A stretch of 64,000 nt of DNA, taken from the NCBI RefSeq assembly GCF_009834805.1, contig NZ_WVHO01000009.1:560501-624500 (forward strand), given 5' to 3'. Both the position numbers and the translations under genes were made by a program. Position 1 is the stretch's first letter; every line of letters starts with the position of its first letter. Positions 16,358-25,473 of the stretch are shown here, in pieces. The DNA comes from Saccharibacter sp. 17.LH.SD. GTDB lineage: Bacteria > Pseudomonadota > Alphaproteobacteria > Acetobacterales > Acetobacteraceae. Below the pieces are notes generated by a model. It ran no database searches. It had not been told where the DNA came from and saw only the letters and a list, made by a program, of their open reading frames with translations.

Positions 16358-18319
16358 GTGAGTGAGACAACGTTTCATCAAAGAAAGATGATGGGGGCTG
16401 CCGTTGTCGAGCAGGCGATCACAGGGGCTCACGCTGCACTTGACAAGTTACAAAAGGACGATGGGCATTGGGTTTTCGAATTAGAAGCTGATGCAACCAT
16501 CCCGGCAGAATATATTATCCTCGAACATTTCCTTGACCGGATTAACCCAACCGTCCAGCAGAAAATGGCGGTATATCTAAGACGTATCCAAGGGGATCAT
16601 GGTGGGTGGCCGCTCTACCATGATGGTGGCTTTGATATGTCTGCAACCGTTAAGGCATATTTTGCTCTCAAAGCAGTGGGGGATGATCCAGAGGAACCTC
16701 ACATGCGCCGGGCGCGGGCTGCTGTTTTGCAGCATGGTGGGGCCGAGCGTAGCAACGTGTTTACACGTATTACACTTGCAACCTTTGGTGAAGTTCCTTG
16801 GAAAGCTGTCCCTGTTATGCCGGTGGAGCTTGTTTTGCTTCCACGTAAGGCGCTTTTCTCCATTTGGAACATGTCCTACTGGTCCCGTACCGTTGTTACG
16901 CCATTGCTCGTGCTAGGCGCGCGCAAAGCACTGGCGAAAAACCCTAAAAAGATTCATGTTCAAGAGCTTTTTGTAACGCCTCCTGCGAAGATTAAAGATT
17001 GGATCCGGGGGCCATATCGTTCCGTTTGGGGATGTTTGTTTAAATATCTCGATAGTTTCTTGCGGCCTATTGTCCCTCATTTTCCGAAGACGTTACATGA
17101 AAAGGCCATTCGTCAGGCTGTATCATTCACAGAAGAGCGTTTGAGTGCAGGGGGACTAGGGGCCATTTTCCCGGCGATGGCGGGTGTTATGATGATGTAT
17201 CGTACGCTCGGTGTGTCGGATGATAACCCTAAAGTAAAAGAAGCGTGGCAAGCTCTTCAGGATCTTATCGTTGAGAAGGGTGATGAGATGTATTGCCAAC
17301 CATGTGTTTCCCCCGTGTGGGATACAGGGTTGGCTGGTCTTGCGATGATAGAGGCGGCTTCTGGGCCACAGGCTACGAAACGAGAAGAGACGATGGCGGC
17401 GCTGAAGAAAACGGCGTCTTGGCTACGGGACCATCAAATTCTTGATGTTAAGGGCGATTGGGCAGTTAACGCTCCAAACCTAAGACCTGGTGGTTGGGCA
17501 TTCCAATATGAGAATGATTACTATCCAGATGTTGATGATACCGCAGTCGTTGGGATGTTGCTTCACCGCATTGATCCCGTAGAAAACCACAAAGCGATTG
17601 AGCGGGCGCGGGAATGGATTATTGGGATGCAAAGCTCCAACGGTGGTTGGGGAGCTTTTGACATTGATAATGATCTTGAAGCCTTGAATCATATCCCTTT
17701 TGCAGACCATGGGGCCTTGTTAGATCCGCCAACGGCAGATGTGTCCGCACGGTGTATTTCGTTCCTTGCACAGTTAGGTCATCCTGAAGATCGCCCTGTC
17801 ATTGAGCGAGGACTGGCTTATTTGCGGTCTGAGCAGGAAGCCGATGGAAGCTGGTTTGGCCGGTGGGGAACAAATTATATCTACGGGACATGGTCTGTTC
17901 TTTGCGCGCTTAATATTGCAGGCGTGCCGCATAATGACCCTATGATTAAGCGTGCCGCTGACTGGTTGGAGAGTGTGCAGAATGCGGATGGCGGCTGGGG
18001 TGAGGATTGTGCCAGCTACGAGGGGGCAACACCTGGACGGTATAAAGAGAGTCTACCGACACAAGCTGCTTGGGCAGTTCTGGGGCTAATGGCCGTGGGA
18101 CGGCGCGATAGTGAGGCGGTGAAGAAGGGGATAGAGTATCTCGTTAAAACGCAGGATGAAAATGGCGAGTGGCATGAGGAGCCTTTTAATGCTGTTGGTT
18201 TCCCGAAAGTATTTTACCTGCATTATCATGGCTATAGGCAGTTCTTCCCGCTAACGGCTTTGTCACGCTACCGTAACCTGGGGGCAAGTAACTCTGGACG
18301 CGTGGAATACGGGTTCTGA
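16358..18319 (+). CDS. shc: Squalene-hopene cyclase
   Basis: Cyclises squalene to hopene (and hopanol) at the membrane. Visible: catalytic D391-V-D-D-T motif in the correct place for the DxDD acid of the family, and repeated QW-type motifs (DGHWVFELEADATIPAEYIILEH at the start; GDWAV...GGWAFQYEN; GGWGAFDIDND; DGSWFGRWGTNYIYGTWS; GGWGEDC; GEWHEEPFNAVGFP). Length of 653 residues is normal. I chose the GTG at 16358 because AAGGAG lies 5-6 bases before it. The TTG at 16325 would add 11 residues without a good ribosome binding site. The gene overlaps hpnG by one base (TGATG). It is also called hpnF. Confidence 0.96.
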   Translation: MSETTFHQRKMMGAAVVEQAITGAHAALDKLQKDDGHWVFELEADATIPAEYIILEHFLDRINPTVQQKMAVYLRRIQGDHGGWPLYHDGGFDMSATVKAYFALKAVGDDPEEPHMRRARAAVLQHGGAERSNVFTRITLATFGEVPWKAVPVMPVELVLLPRKALFSIWNMSYWSRTVVTPLLVLGARKALAKNPKKIHVQELFVTPPAKIKDWIRGPYRSVWGCLFKYLDSFLRPIVPHFPKTLHEKAIRQAVSFTEERLSAGGLGAIFPAMAGVMMMYRTLGVSDDNPKVKEAWQALQDLIVEKGDEMYCQPCVSPVWDTGLAGLAMIEAASGPQATKREETMAALKKTASWLRDHQILDVKGDWAVNAPNLRPGGWAFQYENDYYPDVDDTAVVGMLLHRIDPVENHKAIERAREWIIGMQSSNGGWGAFDIDNDLEALNHIPFADHGALLDPPTADVSARCISFLAQLGHPEDRPVIERGLAYLRSEQEADGSWFGRWGTNYIYGTWSVLCALNIAGVPHNDPMIKRAADWLESVQNADGGWGEDCASYEGATPGRYKESLPTQAAWAVLGLMAVGRRDSEAVKKGIEYLVKTQDENGEWHEEPFNAVGFPKVFYLHYHGYRQFFPLTALSRYRNLGASNSGRVEYGF

Positions 18320-18945
18320 TGTTGGGTGTTGTTACAGGTTTGCAGCAAGAAGCACGTTTGATTACGCGCGTGATGCCAGGTGTGCCTCTTGTGCTGAGTC
18401 ATGCAGATGAGGAACGGGCCTATGCCGGTGTACAGCGTTTGCGTGAAGAAGGTGTTACGGAGCTCCTGTCTTTTGGCTATGCTGGAGGGCTAGCGCCGTC
18501 GCTACATCCGGGGATGGTGATCGTCGCGAACCGTGTATGCCAAGATGGGCATTTTTTCCCAACCGATGAGGCTTTAAGTAAAAAATTTGGAGCTTTGGGG
18601 GCGATAAGGGGGGACATTCTGCATAGTCCCTCTATCGTAGGAAAGGCGTGGGAAAAGCGACATCTCTATCAGGAAACCGGATGTATCGCGGTAGATATGG
18701 AGAGTGGTGTCGTGGCACAGTCAGGGCTGCCTTTCGCCGTGCTCCGTGTGGTGTGTGACGACGCTGGGCGTGATTTACCTCCTGCTGCTTCGGAATGTTT
18801 AAAAGATGGGCGTGTGCAAGCTGGTGCTTTATTACGGTCGCTTTTGAAACATCCAGGACAAATTTCTTCTCTTGTCGGCATGGGGCGTGATTCCGCCCTG
18901 GCACGCCAGGCGATGGAGACATTTCTAGATGATACCTTGATGTAA
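18319..18945 (+). CDS. hpnG: Hopanoid phosphorylase HpnG
   Basis: A 208-residue nucleoside-phosphorylase-type protein. HpnG removes adenine from adenosylhopane to give (phospho)ribosylhopane, a step toward bacteriohopanetetrol. Visible: N-terminal GVVTGLQQEARLI, SFGYAGGLAPSLHPG, and CIAVDMESGVVAQ, the nucleoside-binding Asp-Met-Glu-Ser motif of the MTAN/PNP fold, then VVCDDAGRDLPPAA. Its ATG overlaps the shc stop, indicating coupling. It is the last gene of the hopanoid run; hpnB and hpnH are not in the window. Confidence 0.92.
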   Translation: MLGVVTGLQQEARLITRVMPGVPLVLSHADEERAYAGVQRLREEGVTELLSFGYAGGLAPSLHPGMVIVANRVCQDGHFFPTDEALSKKFGALGAIRGDILHSPSIVGKAWEKRHLYQETGCIAVDMESGVVAQSGLPFAVLRVVCDDAGRDLPPAASECLKDGRVQAGALLRSLLKHPGQISSLVGMGRDSALARQAMETFLDDTLM

Positions 18946-18971
18946 GAGGGCTTGTTTTTTTGCTCCCTCTT
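18944..18971 (+). terminator. Weak hairpin at the end of hpnG
   Basis: AAGAGGG (18944-18950) pairs with CCCTCTT (18965-18971) around a 14-base T-rich loop; TCTTAG follows. It overlaps the hpnG stop and the -35 region of the presumed rpsB promoter. It is a plausible but weak terminator for the hopanoid operon. Confidence 0.35.
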
Positions 18972-18980
18972 TCTTAGATA
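18952..18980 (+). promoter_or_regulatory. Candidate rpsB promoter
   Basis: TTGTTT (18952-18957) and TAGATA (18975-18980) are separated by exactly 17 bases, a reasonable sigma-70 type pair. Transcription would begin near 18987, giving a leader of about 120 bases before rpsB. It was called by eye. Confidence 0.4.
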
Positions 18981-18986
18981 GAGCAG

Positions 18987-19105
18987 GTCCTCTCTGAATA
19001 GAGGGTATTTCGCACGCACGGTCCGGCTATCCTGGTGTCCTCGTCTGCTTGCAGAAGGGCGTTACCGTGCGGAGGATAGAACCAGAGAAAAAAGGTTGCT
19101 TTATT
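18987..19105 (+). ncRNA. Structured rpsB mRNA leader with pseudoknot pattern
   Basis: A leader RNA with a 5' hairpin (CCTCT 18989-18993 with AGAGG 19000-19004) followed by an interlocked pair of perfect 7-base stems. Stem 1 is GCACGGT (19016-19022) with ACCGTGC (19064-19070). Stem 2 is CTATCCT (19027-19033) with AGGATAG (19073-19079). The order S1-S2-S1'-S2' makes an H-type pseudoknot. The 30-base spacer inside holds a small hairpin (TCTG 19044-19047 with CAGA 19052-19055). The fold ends before the AAAAAAGG ribosome binding site. Leaders of rpsB in other bacteria bind ribosomal protein S2 for autoregulation; that this one does so is inference. Confidence 0.6.
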
Positions 19106-19906
19106 ATGGCAATGCCTCAATTTACAATGCGTCAGCTGCTCGAAGCTGGGGTACATTTCGGTCACCATACACGTCGTTGGAATCCAGCGATGGCGCCTTA
19201 CCTTTTTGGTGTCCGTAACCAGGTTCACATTATCGATCTTCAGCAGACCGTTCCTTTGTTGGATCGCGCTCTGAACCAGGTTCGTAACACGGTTGCTGCT
19301 GGCGGGCGTGTTCTTTTCGTCGGGACTAAGCGCGCTGCTGCTGAACATGTGGCTGAGGCTGCTCAGCGTTGTGGTCAGTACTATGTGAATCACCGTTGGC
19401 TCGGTGGTATGCTCACCAACTGGAAGACCATTACGGGGTCCATCAAGCGTCTGCGTGGCATTGATGAGATGCTGGCTGGTGATACGGCGGGTCTGACCAA
19501 GAAAGAGATTCTTGATATCACGAGAGATCGTGAAAAGCTTGAGCGTTCCCTGGGCGGAATCAAAGACATGGGTGGCTTGCCAGATCTTCTGTTTGTCATT
19601 GATACAAACAAAGAGAAGTTGGCCGTTGAAGAAGCAAACAAGCTTGGCATTCCAGTCATTGCTGTTCTGGATAGCAACTCTGATCCAAAGGGTGTGACGT
19701 TCCCAATCCCAGGGAATGATGACGCTATTCGCGCTATTACGACCTATTGTGATCTTGTTTCTGCAGCTGTTCTGGATGGTATTTCAGCAGAATTGGCAGC
19801 ATCTGGCCAAGATATCGGTGCTTCTGAAGAGATTCCTGCGGAGGGCATCCCTGCAGAAGGTGAAGCTGAGAAAGCTCAAGCAGAAGCTGCCCCTGCAGCG
19901 GGCTAA
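19106..19906 (+). CDS. rpsB: 30S ribosomal protein S2
   Basis: Ribosomal protein S2 (uS2), a late-assembling component of the small subunit needed for S1 binding. The N-terminus [27 protein letters not shown] is the standard one and fixes the start at 19106, although the frame is open from 19049. Other signatures: [40 protein letters not shown] and [10 protein letters not shown]. The 266 residues include a Glu/Ala-rich C-terminal tail common in alphaproteobacteria. AAAAAAGG lies about 8 bases before ATG. tsf follows across a hairpin. Confidence 0.98.
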   Translation: MAMPQFTMRQLLEAGVHFGHHTRRWNPAMAPYLFGVRNQVHIIDLQQTVPLLDRALNQVRNTVAAGGRVLFVGTKRAAAEHVAEAAQRCGQYYVNHRWLGGMLTNWKTITGSIKRLRGIDEMLAGDTAGLTKKEILDITRDREKLERSLGGIKDMGGLPDLLFVIDTNKEKLAVEEANKLGIPVIAVLDSNSDPKGVTFPIPGNDDAIRAITTYCDLVSAAVLDGISAELAASGQDIGASEEIPAEGIPAEGEAEKAQAEAAPAAG

Positions 19907-19968
19907 CATATCGCCTTCTGAGCTCTTTGTCTGACAAGATTGAGAGCGTGGCTATATAGTAAAATACG

Positions 19969-20006
19969 CATGCGGTCAGGGGTAGTGCCTGGCCGCATGG
20001 ATTTTT
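19969..20006 (+). terminator. Hairpin/attenuator between rpsB and tsf
   Basis: CATGCGGTCAGG (19969-19980) pairs with CCTGGCCGCATG (19988-19999; one G-T pair) and GATTTTTAG follows. The strong stem and T-run look like a partial terminator that would lower tsf transcription relative to rpsB. Confidence 0.65.
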
Positions 20007-20020
20007 AGAGGGTTACGAAA

Positions 20021-20926
20021 ATGGCAGAGATCACAGCAGCACTTGTGCGCGAATTGCGTGAAGCAACGGGCGCGGGAATGATGGACTGCAAAAAGGCACT
20101 GACAGAAGCAAACGGCGATAAAGAAGCTGCGGTTGATTGGTTGCGTAAGAAAGGTCTTTCTCAGGCAGCGAAAAAATCTGGCCGTGTTGCTGCTGAAGGT
20201 CTCGTTGCTGTGGCTTCTGAGAAGAACAAGGCAGCCGTTGTTGAAGTCAATGCAGAGACGGACTTTGTTGCACGTAATGAGGCGTTCCAAACTGCCGTCG
20301 AGCAGATCGCTCAAGCTGCTTTGAAGGTAGGGGATGACCTGGAGACCTTAAAGGCTGCTAAGCTTCCTTCAGGCCGCACAGTTGCTGATGAGTTGACCCA
20401 TTTAGTGGCAACAATCGGTGAGAACATGTCACTGCGTCGTGCACGTGTACTGAGCGTTTCATCTGGTGTTGTTGCAAGCTATGTGCATGGTGCGTTGCGT
20501 CCAGGCGTTGGTCGTATTGGTGTGCTGGCTGCCATTGAAGCTCCTTCAGAGAATGAAGCATTGCTAGCTCTGGGTCGCCAGGTAGGTATGCATGTTGCGG
20601 CAACGCGTCCTGCAGCTCTTACTGTAGATGATGTGGATGCAAGCGCGTTAGAGCGTGAGCGTTCCGTATTGGTCGAGCAAGCACGTGCTTCCGGTAAGCC
20701 TGAGGCGATTATCGAGAAGATGGTCGATGGCCGTATCCGTAAGTTCTACGAAGAAGTGGTTCTTTTGGAGCAGGTTTGGGTTCATGACGGTGAAAGCCGC
20801 GTGAAGAAAGTTCTCGAAAAAGAGGGCGGTAAGCTCGTGGCATTCGAGCGCTTCCAACTTGGGGAAGGTATCGAGAAGGAAGAGAACGATTTTGCTGCTG
20901 AAGTTGCGAAGGTTGCAGGTAAGTAA
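20021..20926 (+). CDS. tsf: Translation elongation factor Ts
   Basis: EF-Ts, the guanine-nucleotide exchange factor that recharges EF-Tu in the cytoplasm. The 301-residue length is normal. Visible: N-terminal UBA-like [30 protein letters not shown], the core [16 protein letters not shown] motif, [10 protein letters not shown], and the C-terminal [16 protein letters not shown] precedes the start. It is in the conserved rpsB-tsf pair and is followed by a strong terminator. Confidence 0.98.
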   Translation: MAEITAALVRELREATGAGMMDCKKALTEANGDKEAAVDWLRKKGLSQAAKKSGRVAAEGLVAVASEKNKAAVVEVNAETDFVARNEAFQTAVEQIAQAALKVGDDLETLKAAKLPSGRTVADELTHLVATIGENMSLRRARVLSVSSGVVASYVHGALRPGVGRIGVLAAIEAPSENEALLALGRQVGMHVAATRPAALTVDDVDASALERERSVLVEQARASGKPEAIIEKMVDGRIRKFYEEVVLLEQVWVHDGESRVKKVLEKEGGKLVAFERFQLGEGIEKEENDFAAEVAKVAGK

Positions 20927-20951
20927 GACCTTTAGCCTTTGAGTTGAGTGA

Positions 20952-20980
20952 AAAGCCCTCGTTGTGACGGGGGCTTTTTT
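20952..20980 (+). terminator. Rho-independent terminator of tsf
   Basis: AAAGCCCTCG (20952-20961) pairs with CGGGGGCTTT (20968-20977; one G-T pair) around TTGTGA, with a run of T after it. It lies inside a spurious upstream extension of the recO reading frame, which argues for the downstream recO start. Confidence 0.88.
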
Positions 20981-20995
20981 CGTTGGAGTCATAGT

Positions 20996-21757
20996 ATGGT
21001 GGAGTGGGAAGAACCAGCAATTGTCCTTCGTACAACAATGTATGGAGAAACCGGATTGTTGGTCTATCTGCTGACACAAGAACAAGGAGTGTGTCGAGGT
21101 TTGGTGAAAGGGGGAATGTCACGTCGGCAGAGGGCAACGTGGCAGGTTGGAACCCTTATTGTCGCACGATGGCGGGCGCGTCTTCCTGAGCAGCTTGGTG
21201 CTTTAAGTGGTGAAGTTGTACGGCATTGTGCCGCACCCTTATTGTATTCAGCATTAGGCTTGGGGCTGCTCAGCAGTGCGTGCACCCTTTGTGCCGAAGC
21301 TCTTCCCGAGAAGGAAGCCTATCCTGCTCTTTTTACGGAGATGGTTCGCTTTTTAAGCGTGCTCAGTGTTTCACCAGAGAACCCACCTATTGCAGATTAT
21401 GCACGATGGGAGTGCTTTCTTTTAAAAGAGCTTGGTTACGGACTGGATTTGAGCCGTTGTGCTGTAACAGGACATGAAAATGGTTTATGCTACGTCTCAC
21501 CGCGTACAGGACGGGCCGTCAGTGATGAAGGAGCAGGGGAGTGGCGAGATCGTCTTTTACCCTTACCTTCATTTCTGTTCGATGAAACGGATGGCACACC
21601 ATCAGGGTGGCAGGATGCCTTAACGTTAACAGGGTATTTTTTACGTCGGGCTGTTTTTGCTGCGCATCATCGGCCTCTTCCTGCAGCGCGTCAGCGTTTA
21701 GCGGATATGGTACGGGATTATAGTGGGGCGATAGAAAAGCTGGACAGTTCTTTCTAG
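20996..21757 (+). CDS. recO: DNA repair protein RecO
   Basis: RecO loads RecA on SSB-coated single-stranded DNA together with RecR in the RecFOR pathway. It is 253 residues long from this start. The N-terminal OB fold begins MVEWEEPAIVLRTTMYGETGLLVYLLT, and GLVKGGMSRR follows. The C-terminal part has the Cys/Leu-rich helical region LLKELGYGLDLSRCAVTG, where related proteins bind zinc. The frame is open from 20948, but that lies in the tsf terminator; GGAG at 20985-20988 selects the ATG at 20996. parC follows after about 47 bases, and recO-parC is a common alphaproteobacterial pair. Confidence 0.93.
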   Translation: MVEWEEPAIVLRTTMYGETGLLVYLLTQEQGVCRGLVKGGMSRRQRATWQVGTLIVARWRARLPEQLGALSGEVVRHCAAPLLYSALGLGLLSSACTLCAEALPEKEAYPALFTEMVRFLSVLSVSPENPPIADYARWECFLLKELGYGLDLSRCAVTGHENGLCYVSPRTGRAVSDEGAGEWRDRLLPLPSFLFDETDGTPSGWQDALTLTGYFLRRAVFAAHHRPLPAARQRLADMVRDYSGAIEKLDSSF

Positions 21758-21804
21758 GGCATGGATAAATTGCAGTACGTTATAAGAGGGGAATAGGAGA
21801 GGCT

Positions 21805-24012
21805 ATGGCGGGTGATCAGGCTGGGCATATTGAAGATACACGTTTAGTAGAGGCATTGAGTGAACGGTATGTTGCCTATGCTATGTCAACGATTACATCG
21901 CGTTCTTTGCCAGATGTGCGTGATGGCCTGAAACCCGTTCATCGTCGTTTACTCTATGCCATGCAGCAGTTGCGGTTGGATCCAACATCAGGATTTAAAA
22001 AATGCGCACGTGTTGTTGGTGATGTGATTGGTAAATTCCATCCTCATGGTGATGCCTCTGTTTATGATGCGCTTGTGCGCCTCGCCCAAGATTTTGCCGT
22101 GCGTTATCCCCTCGTTGAAGGGCAAGGTAATTTTGGTTCCGTCGATGGTGATGGTGCCGCGGCGATGCGGTATACGGAAAGCCGTTTAACAGAAACAGCT
22201 AAAATTATGTTGGAAGGGATCAACGATAATGCCGTTGATTTCCGTGCAACCTACGATAATGAAGATCATGAACCCGTTGTTCTTCCGGGGTTGTTCCCTA
22301 ATCTTTTGGCAAATGGTGCGGCTGGTATTGCGGTAGGGATGGCCACAAATATCCCTCCTCATAATGCTTCAGAAATTTATCGTGCGGCACGATTGCTGAT
22401 TGAGAAGCCAGAGAGTGATACAAAAGCGCTTGTTGCGCTCATGCCAGGTCCTGATTTTCCTACGGGAGGGATTTTGGTTGAGGATCGTCAGGCAGTTCTC
22501 AATGCTTATGAGACAGGACGTGGTTCTTTTAGGGTTCGTGCGCGGTGGACGGTTGAGAAAGGTCGTGCAGGCACGTGGGCTATTGTCGTGCATGAAATCC
22601 CTTATCAAGTTCAAAAAGGTAAATTGATTGAGCAGATTGCCAATGCGATGGAGCAGCGCAAGCTACCGTTGCTTGCGGATGTACGTGATGAAAGTACGAC
22701 CGATATCCGTCTTATTTTAGAACCAAGAAGTAAGACGACAGATCCAGAAGTGTTGATGGAGACACTGTTTCGGAACACACTGCTAGAAAATCGTTTCAGC
22801 CTTAATATGAATGTTCTGGATCAGGGGCGTGTTCCAGGTGTCATGTCGCTCAAAAGGGTGATCCAGGCATGGCTCAATCATATTCATGATGTTCTTGTTA
22901 GACGAACGCAACATCGACTTGAGGCTGTTCAACGGCGTTTGGAAATTTTAGATGGCTTTCTGAAGGTTTATCTCAATCTTGATGAAGTCATACGGATCAT
23001 TCGTGAAGAAGATGAGGCCAAGGCAGCGCTGATGAAAGCTTTTGAACTCAGCGATCTTCAGGCTGAATATGTATTGAATATGCGGTTGCGGTCTTTGCGT
23101 CGCTTAGAGGAAATGGAACTGCGTCGAGAGCACGATACTTTAGGGAAAGAGCAGGCTTCTTTGGAGCGTTTACTTGGATCAGAAAAGCGTCGTTGGACGC
23201 GGATCAGTGACGACCTGCAAAAAATGGAAACCCTTTTTGCCAAAGGAACGCTAGGCGCACGGCGAACGCTGATTGCAGAAGCGCCTGCGGAGATTGATAC
23301 ATCAGAGGCTTTGGAAGTAGAACGCGAGCCACTGACCGTTTTATTGTCACAAGAGGGATGGATCCGCGCCGTCAAAGGACATGGTTTAGACCCAGAAGCA
23401 CATCGTTTTAAGGAAGGTGATGGAGCAGGGTTAACGGTTGAATGTCAAAGCACAGATCGCCTTTGCCTCATGGCCAGTGGTGGCCGTGCTTTCACATTGA
23501 AGGTCTCTGATCTGCCACGAGGGCGTGGTTTGGGACAGCCTGTGCGGACAATGGCTGATGTTCCGCAAGAGGATCAACCAATTGCATTATTCGTGGTTGG
23601 TGATGAGCAAGAAAGACGTTTGATTGTCAGTTCTGATGGGCGTGGCATGCAAATGGTCATGAAAAGCCTTATGGCGGAGCGTCGGACAGGGCGGCAGGTG
23701 TTTAACCTTAAAGCGGGGGCGCAGATTCAATTTTGTCTTCCCGTAGAGGGGACGCATGTCTTGTGTCTCAGTGAGCAGAAACGCGCTCTTATTTTCCCTT
23801 TAGAAGAAATTCCAGAGATGAGTCGTGGCGGTGGCGTTGCTTTGCAAAGACTGAATAATAGTGCGTTGCGTGACATACGTCTGTTCAATTTGGAAGCGGG
23901 GCTTATGTGGCGTGATGGGCAACGTATCAGACCGAAGAGTGATCTGGAGGTCTTTATGGCTCGGCGTGGTGCTGTGGGACGTGCTGCACCGCAATGGATG
24001 TTGCGGAAGTAG
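21805..24012 (+). CDS. parC: DNA topoisomerase IV subunit A
   Basis: The breakage-reunion subunit of topoisomerase IV, which decatenates daughter chromosomes with ParE (not in the window). The 735 residues fit ParC. Visible: RSLPDVRDGLKPVHRRLLYAM, the FHPHGDASVYDALVRLAQ quinolone-pocket region, and the active-site tyrosine Y123 in AMRYTESRL. A coiled-coil arm at about 370-470 and a reduced C-terminal beta-pinwheel follow. The absence of a GyrA-type box and the recO neighbour favour ParC over GyrA. TAGGAGAGG precedes ATG. Confidence 0.95.
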   Translation: MAGDQAGHIEDTRLVEALSERYVAYAMSTITSRSLPDVRDGLKPVHRRLLYAMQQLRLDPTSGFKKCARVVGDVIGKFHPHGDASVYDALVRLAQDFAVRYPLVEGQGNFGSVDGDGAAAMRYTESRLTETAKIMLEGINDNAVDFRATYDNEDHEPVVLPGLFPNLLANGAAGIAVGMATNIPPHNASEIYRAARLLIEKPESDTKALVALMPGPDFPTGGILVEDRQAVLNAYETGRGSFRVRARWTVEKGRAGTWAIVVHEIPYQVQKGKLIEQIANAMEQRKLPLLADVRDESTTDIRLILEPRSKTTDPEVLMETLFRNTLLENRFSLNMNVLDQGRVPGVMSLKRVIQAWLNHIHDVLVRRTQHRLEAVQRRLEILDGFLKVYLNLDEVIRIIREEDEAKAALMKAFELSDLQAEYVLNMRLRSLRRLEEMELRREHDTLGKEQASLERLLGSEKRRWTRISDDLQKMETLFAKGTLGARRTLIAEAPAEIDTSEALEVEREPLTVLLSQEGWIRAVKGHGLDPEAHRFKEGDGAGLTVECQSTDRLCLMASGGRAFTLKVSDLPRGRGLGQPVRTMADVPQEDQPIALFVVGDEQERRLIVSSDGRGMQMVMKSLMAERRTGRQVFNLKAGAQIQFCLPVEGTHVLCLSEQKRALIFPLEEIPEMSRGGGVALQRLNNSALRDIRLFNLEAGLMWRDGQRIRPKSDLEVFMARRGAVGRAAPQWMLRK

Positions 24013-24048
24013 TTTTTGATCATTCAAGAATTGAGTGGAAGGGGGGAT

Positions 24049-25473
24049 ATGCAGCATTTATCTTCCATCGCATTTTTATTTGCCGCTTTACATATTCTCC
24101 TCTCCATTACGGTAACGGTTCATGTTCTTTTAACTAAACGTGAAACAACGGCTGCGACGGGATGGATCGGCATTTGCTGGTTTATGCCTTATGTAGGTTC
24201 TCTGCTTTATCTTTTTTTTGGGATTAATCGGGTCAGACGGCGTGCTCAAAAATTAATGGATGATGAGCCGCCAGAATTTTCTAATCATCATCTGATTAAT
24301 TTGGAAAGCAAGGGATTAGAAAATCTTCGACCTCTCGGGTTGATGTTGGACCAATTGTCTGAGCAGCCCCTTTTGGGGGGGAATAGTGTTACCTGCTTAC
24401 ATGATGGAGATAATGTTTATCCACTTATGTTAGAGGCTATTGCTCAGGCGCAGCGTTCTATCCTTTTATGTTCATATATTTTCCGAAATGATACGGTTGG
24501 TGAAAAATTTGTTCAGGCGCTTGTTGCGGCACAACAGCGCGGCGTAGAAATACGTGTTCTCGTTGATGGTGTTGGCAATGGTTATTTCTATAGTGGGATT
24601 CAAAGCCGCCTTCGAAGAGAAGGAATTATGTGTGCACGTTTTATGCACTCATTTTTGCCGTGGCGAATGCCTTTTGTAAATTTACGCAATCACCGAAAAA
24701 TTTTGGTTGTTGATGGGCTCATTGGGTTTATGGGAGGGCTCAATATCGGGGCGGAAAATATTCTAGCGCAGCATGATGACGCGCGGAGAATGCCCGTTTC
24801 AGATACCCATTTTTGTTTAAAAGGGCCTATTGTTCGGCAGTTAGCAGAAACATTCGTGCATGACTGGTTTTTCACGACGGATGAGAGTTTGGAAGGAGAA
24901 CGTTACTTTCCTGTTCCAAAATTATGTGGGAATGTTCCCGCACGTGTCGTAACCTCTGGACCAGATGCAGATGTAGAAAAAATTGAATATACCATTCTAC
25001 AGGCAATTATTTTAGCGCGGCGTCATGTCTGCTTCATGACGCCGTATTTTTTACCCGATAATCGTTTGGCGACAGAACTAGGCTTGGCGGCATTGCGGGG
25101 GATACGCATCGATGTCGTCGTGCCGCGCCGGAGTAATCATGCGCCTATTGATCATGCACGAGATGCTGGGCTTTACCGTCTTGTTGAAGTTGGATGTCAT
25201 GTATGGATGGGGAATCCACCTTTTAATCACTCGAAACTTATGACGGTTGATGGAGAATGGAGTTTCGTTGGCAGTGCTAATCTTGATCGGCGGTCTTTAC
25301 GTCTTAATTTTGAGGTTAACGTTGAGCTGCATGATAAGGAAACAGCGACGCACTTAGAAGAATTTATGAAACAGCACTGGCACCATGAGGTGACGTTGGT
25401 GGAGTTAGTGTCGTTACCTTTATGGAAGAAGCTACGAAACGCAGCCCTTCGTTTGTTCTTACCGTATCTCTAA
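24049..25473 (+). CDS. cls: Cardiolipin synthase
   Basis: A phospholipase-D-type cardiolipin synthase that joins two phosphatidylglycerols at the inner membrane. The 474 residues carry two N-terminal membrane segments (SSIAFLFAALHILLSITVTV and TGWIGICWFMPYVGSLLYLFF) and two HKD motifs: H215-R-K-I-L-V-V-D-G and H394-S-K-L-M-T-V-D-G, each followed by the GG/GSAN element (GFMGGLNIG; SFVGSANLDRRS). The frame opens at a TTG at 24016, but GGAAGGGGGG lies right before ATG 24049. It starts 36 bases after parC and overlaps the convergent EEP-family gene by four bases. Confidence 0.95.
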   Translation: MQHLSSIAFLFAALHILLSITVTVHVLLTKRETTAATGWIGICWFMPYVGSLLYLFFGINRVRRRAQKLMDDEPPEFSNHHLINLESKGLENLRPLGLMLDQLSEQPLLGGNSVTCLHDGDNVYPLMLEAIAQAQRSILLCSYIFRNDTVGEKFVQALVAAQQRGVEIRVLVDGVGNGYFYSGIQSRLRREGIMCARFMHSFLPWRMPFVNLRNHRKILVVDGLIGFMGGLNIGAENILAQHDDARRMPVSDTHFCLKGPIVRQLAETFVHDWFFTTDESLEGERYFPVPKLCGNVPARVVTSGPDADVEKIEYTILQAIILARRHVCFMTPYFLPDNRLATELGLAALRGIRIDVVVPRRSNHAPIDHARDAGLYRLVEVGCHVWMGNPPFNHSKLMTVDGEWSFVGSANLDRRSLRLNFEVNVELHDKETATHLEEFMKQHWHHEVTLVELVSLPLWKKLRNAALRLFLPYL

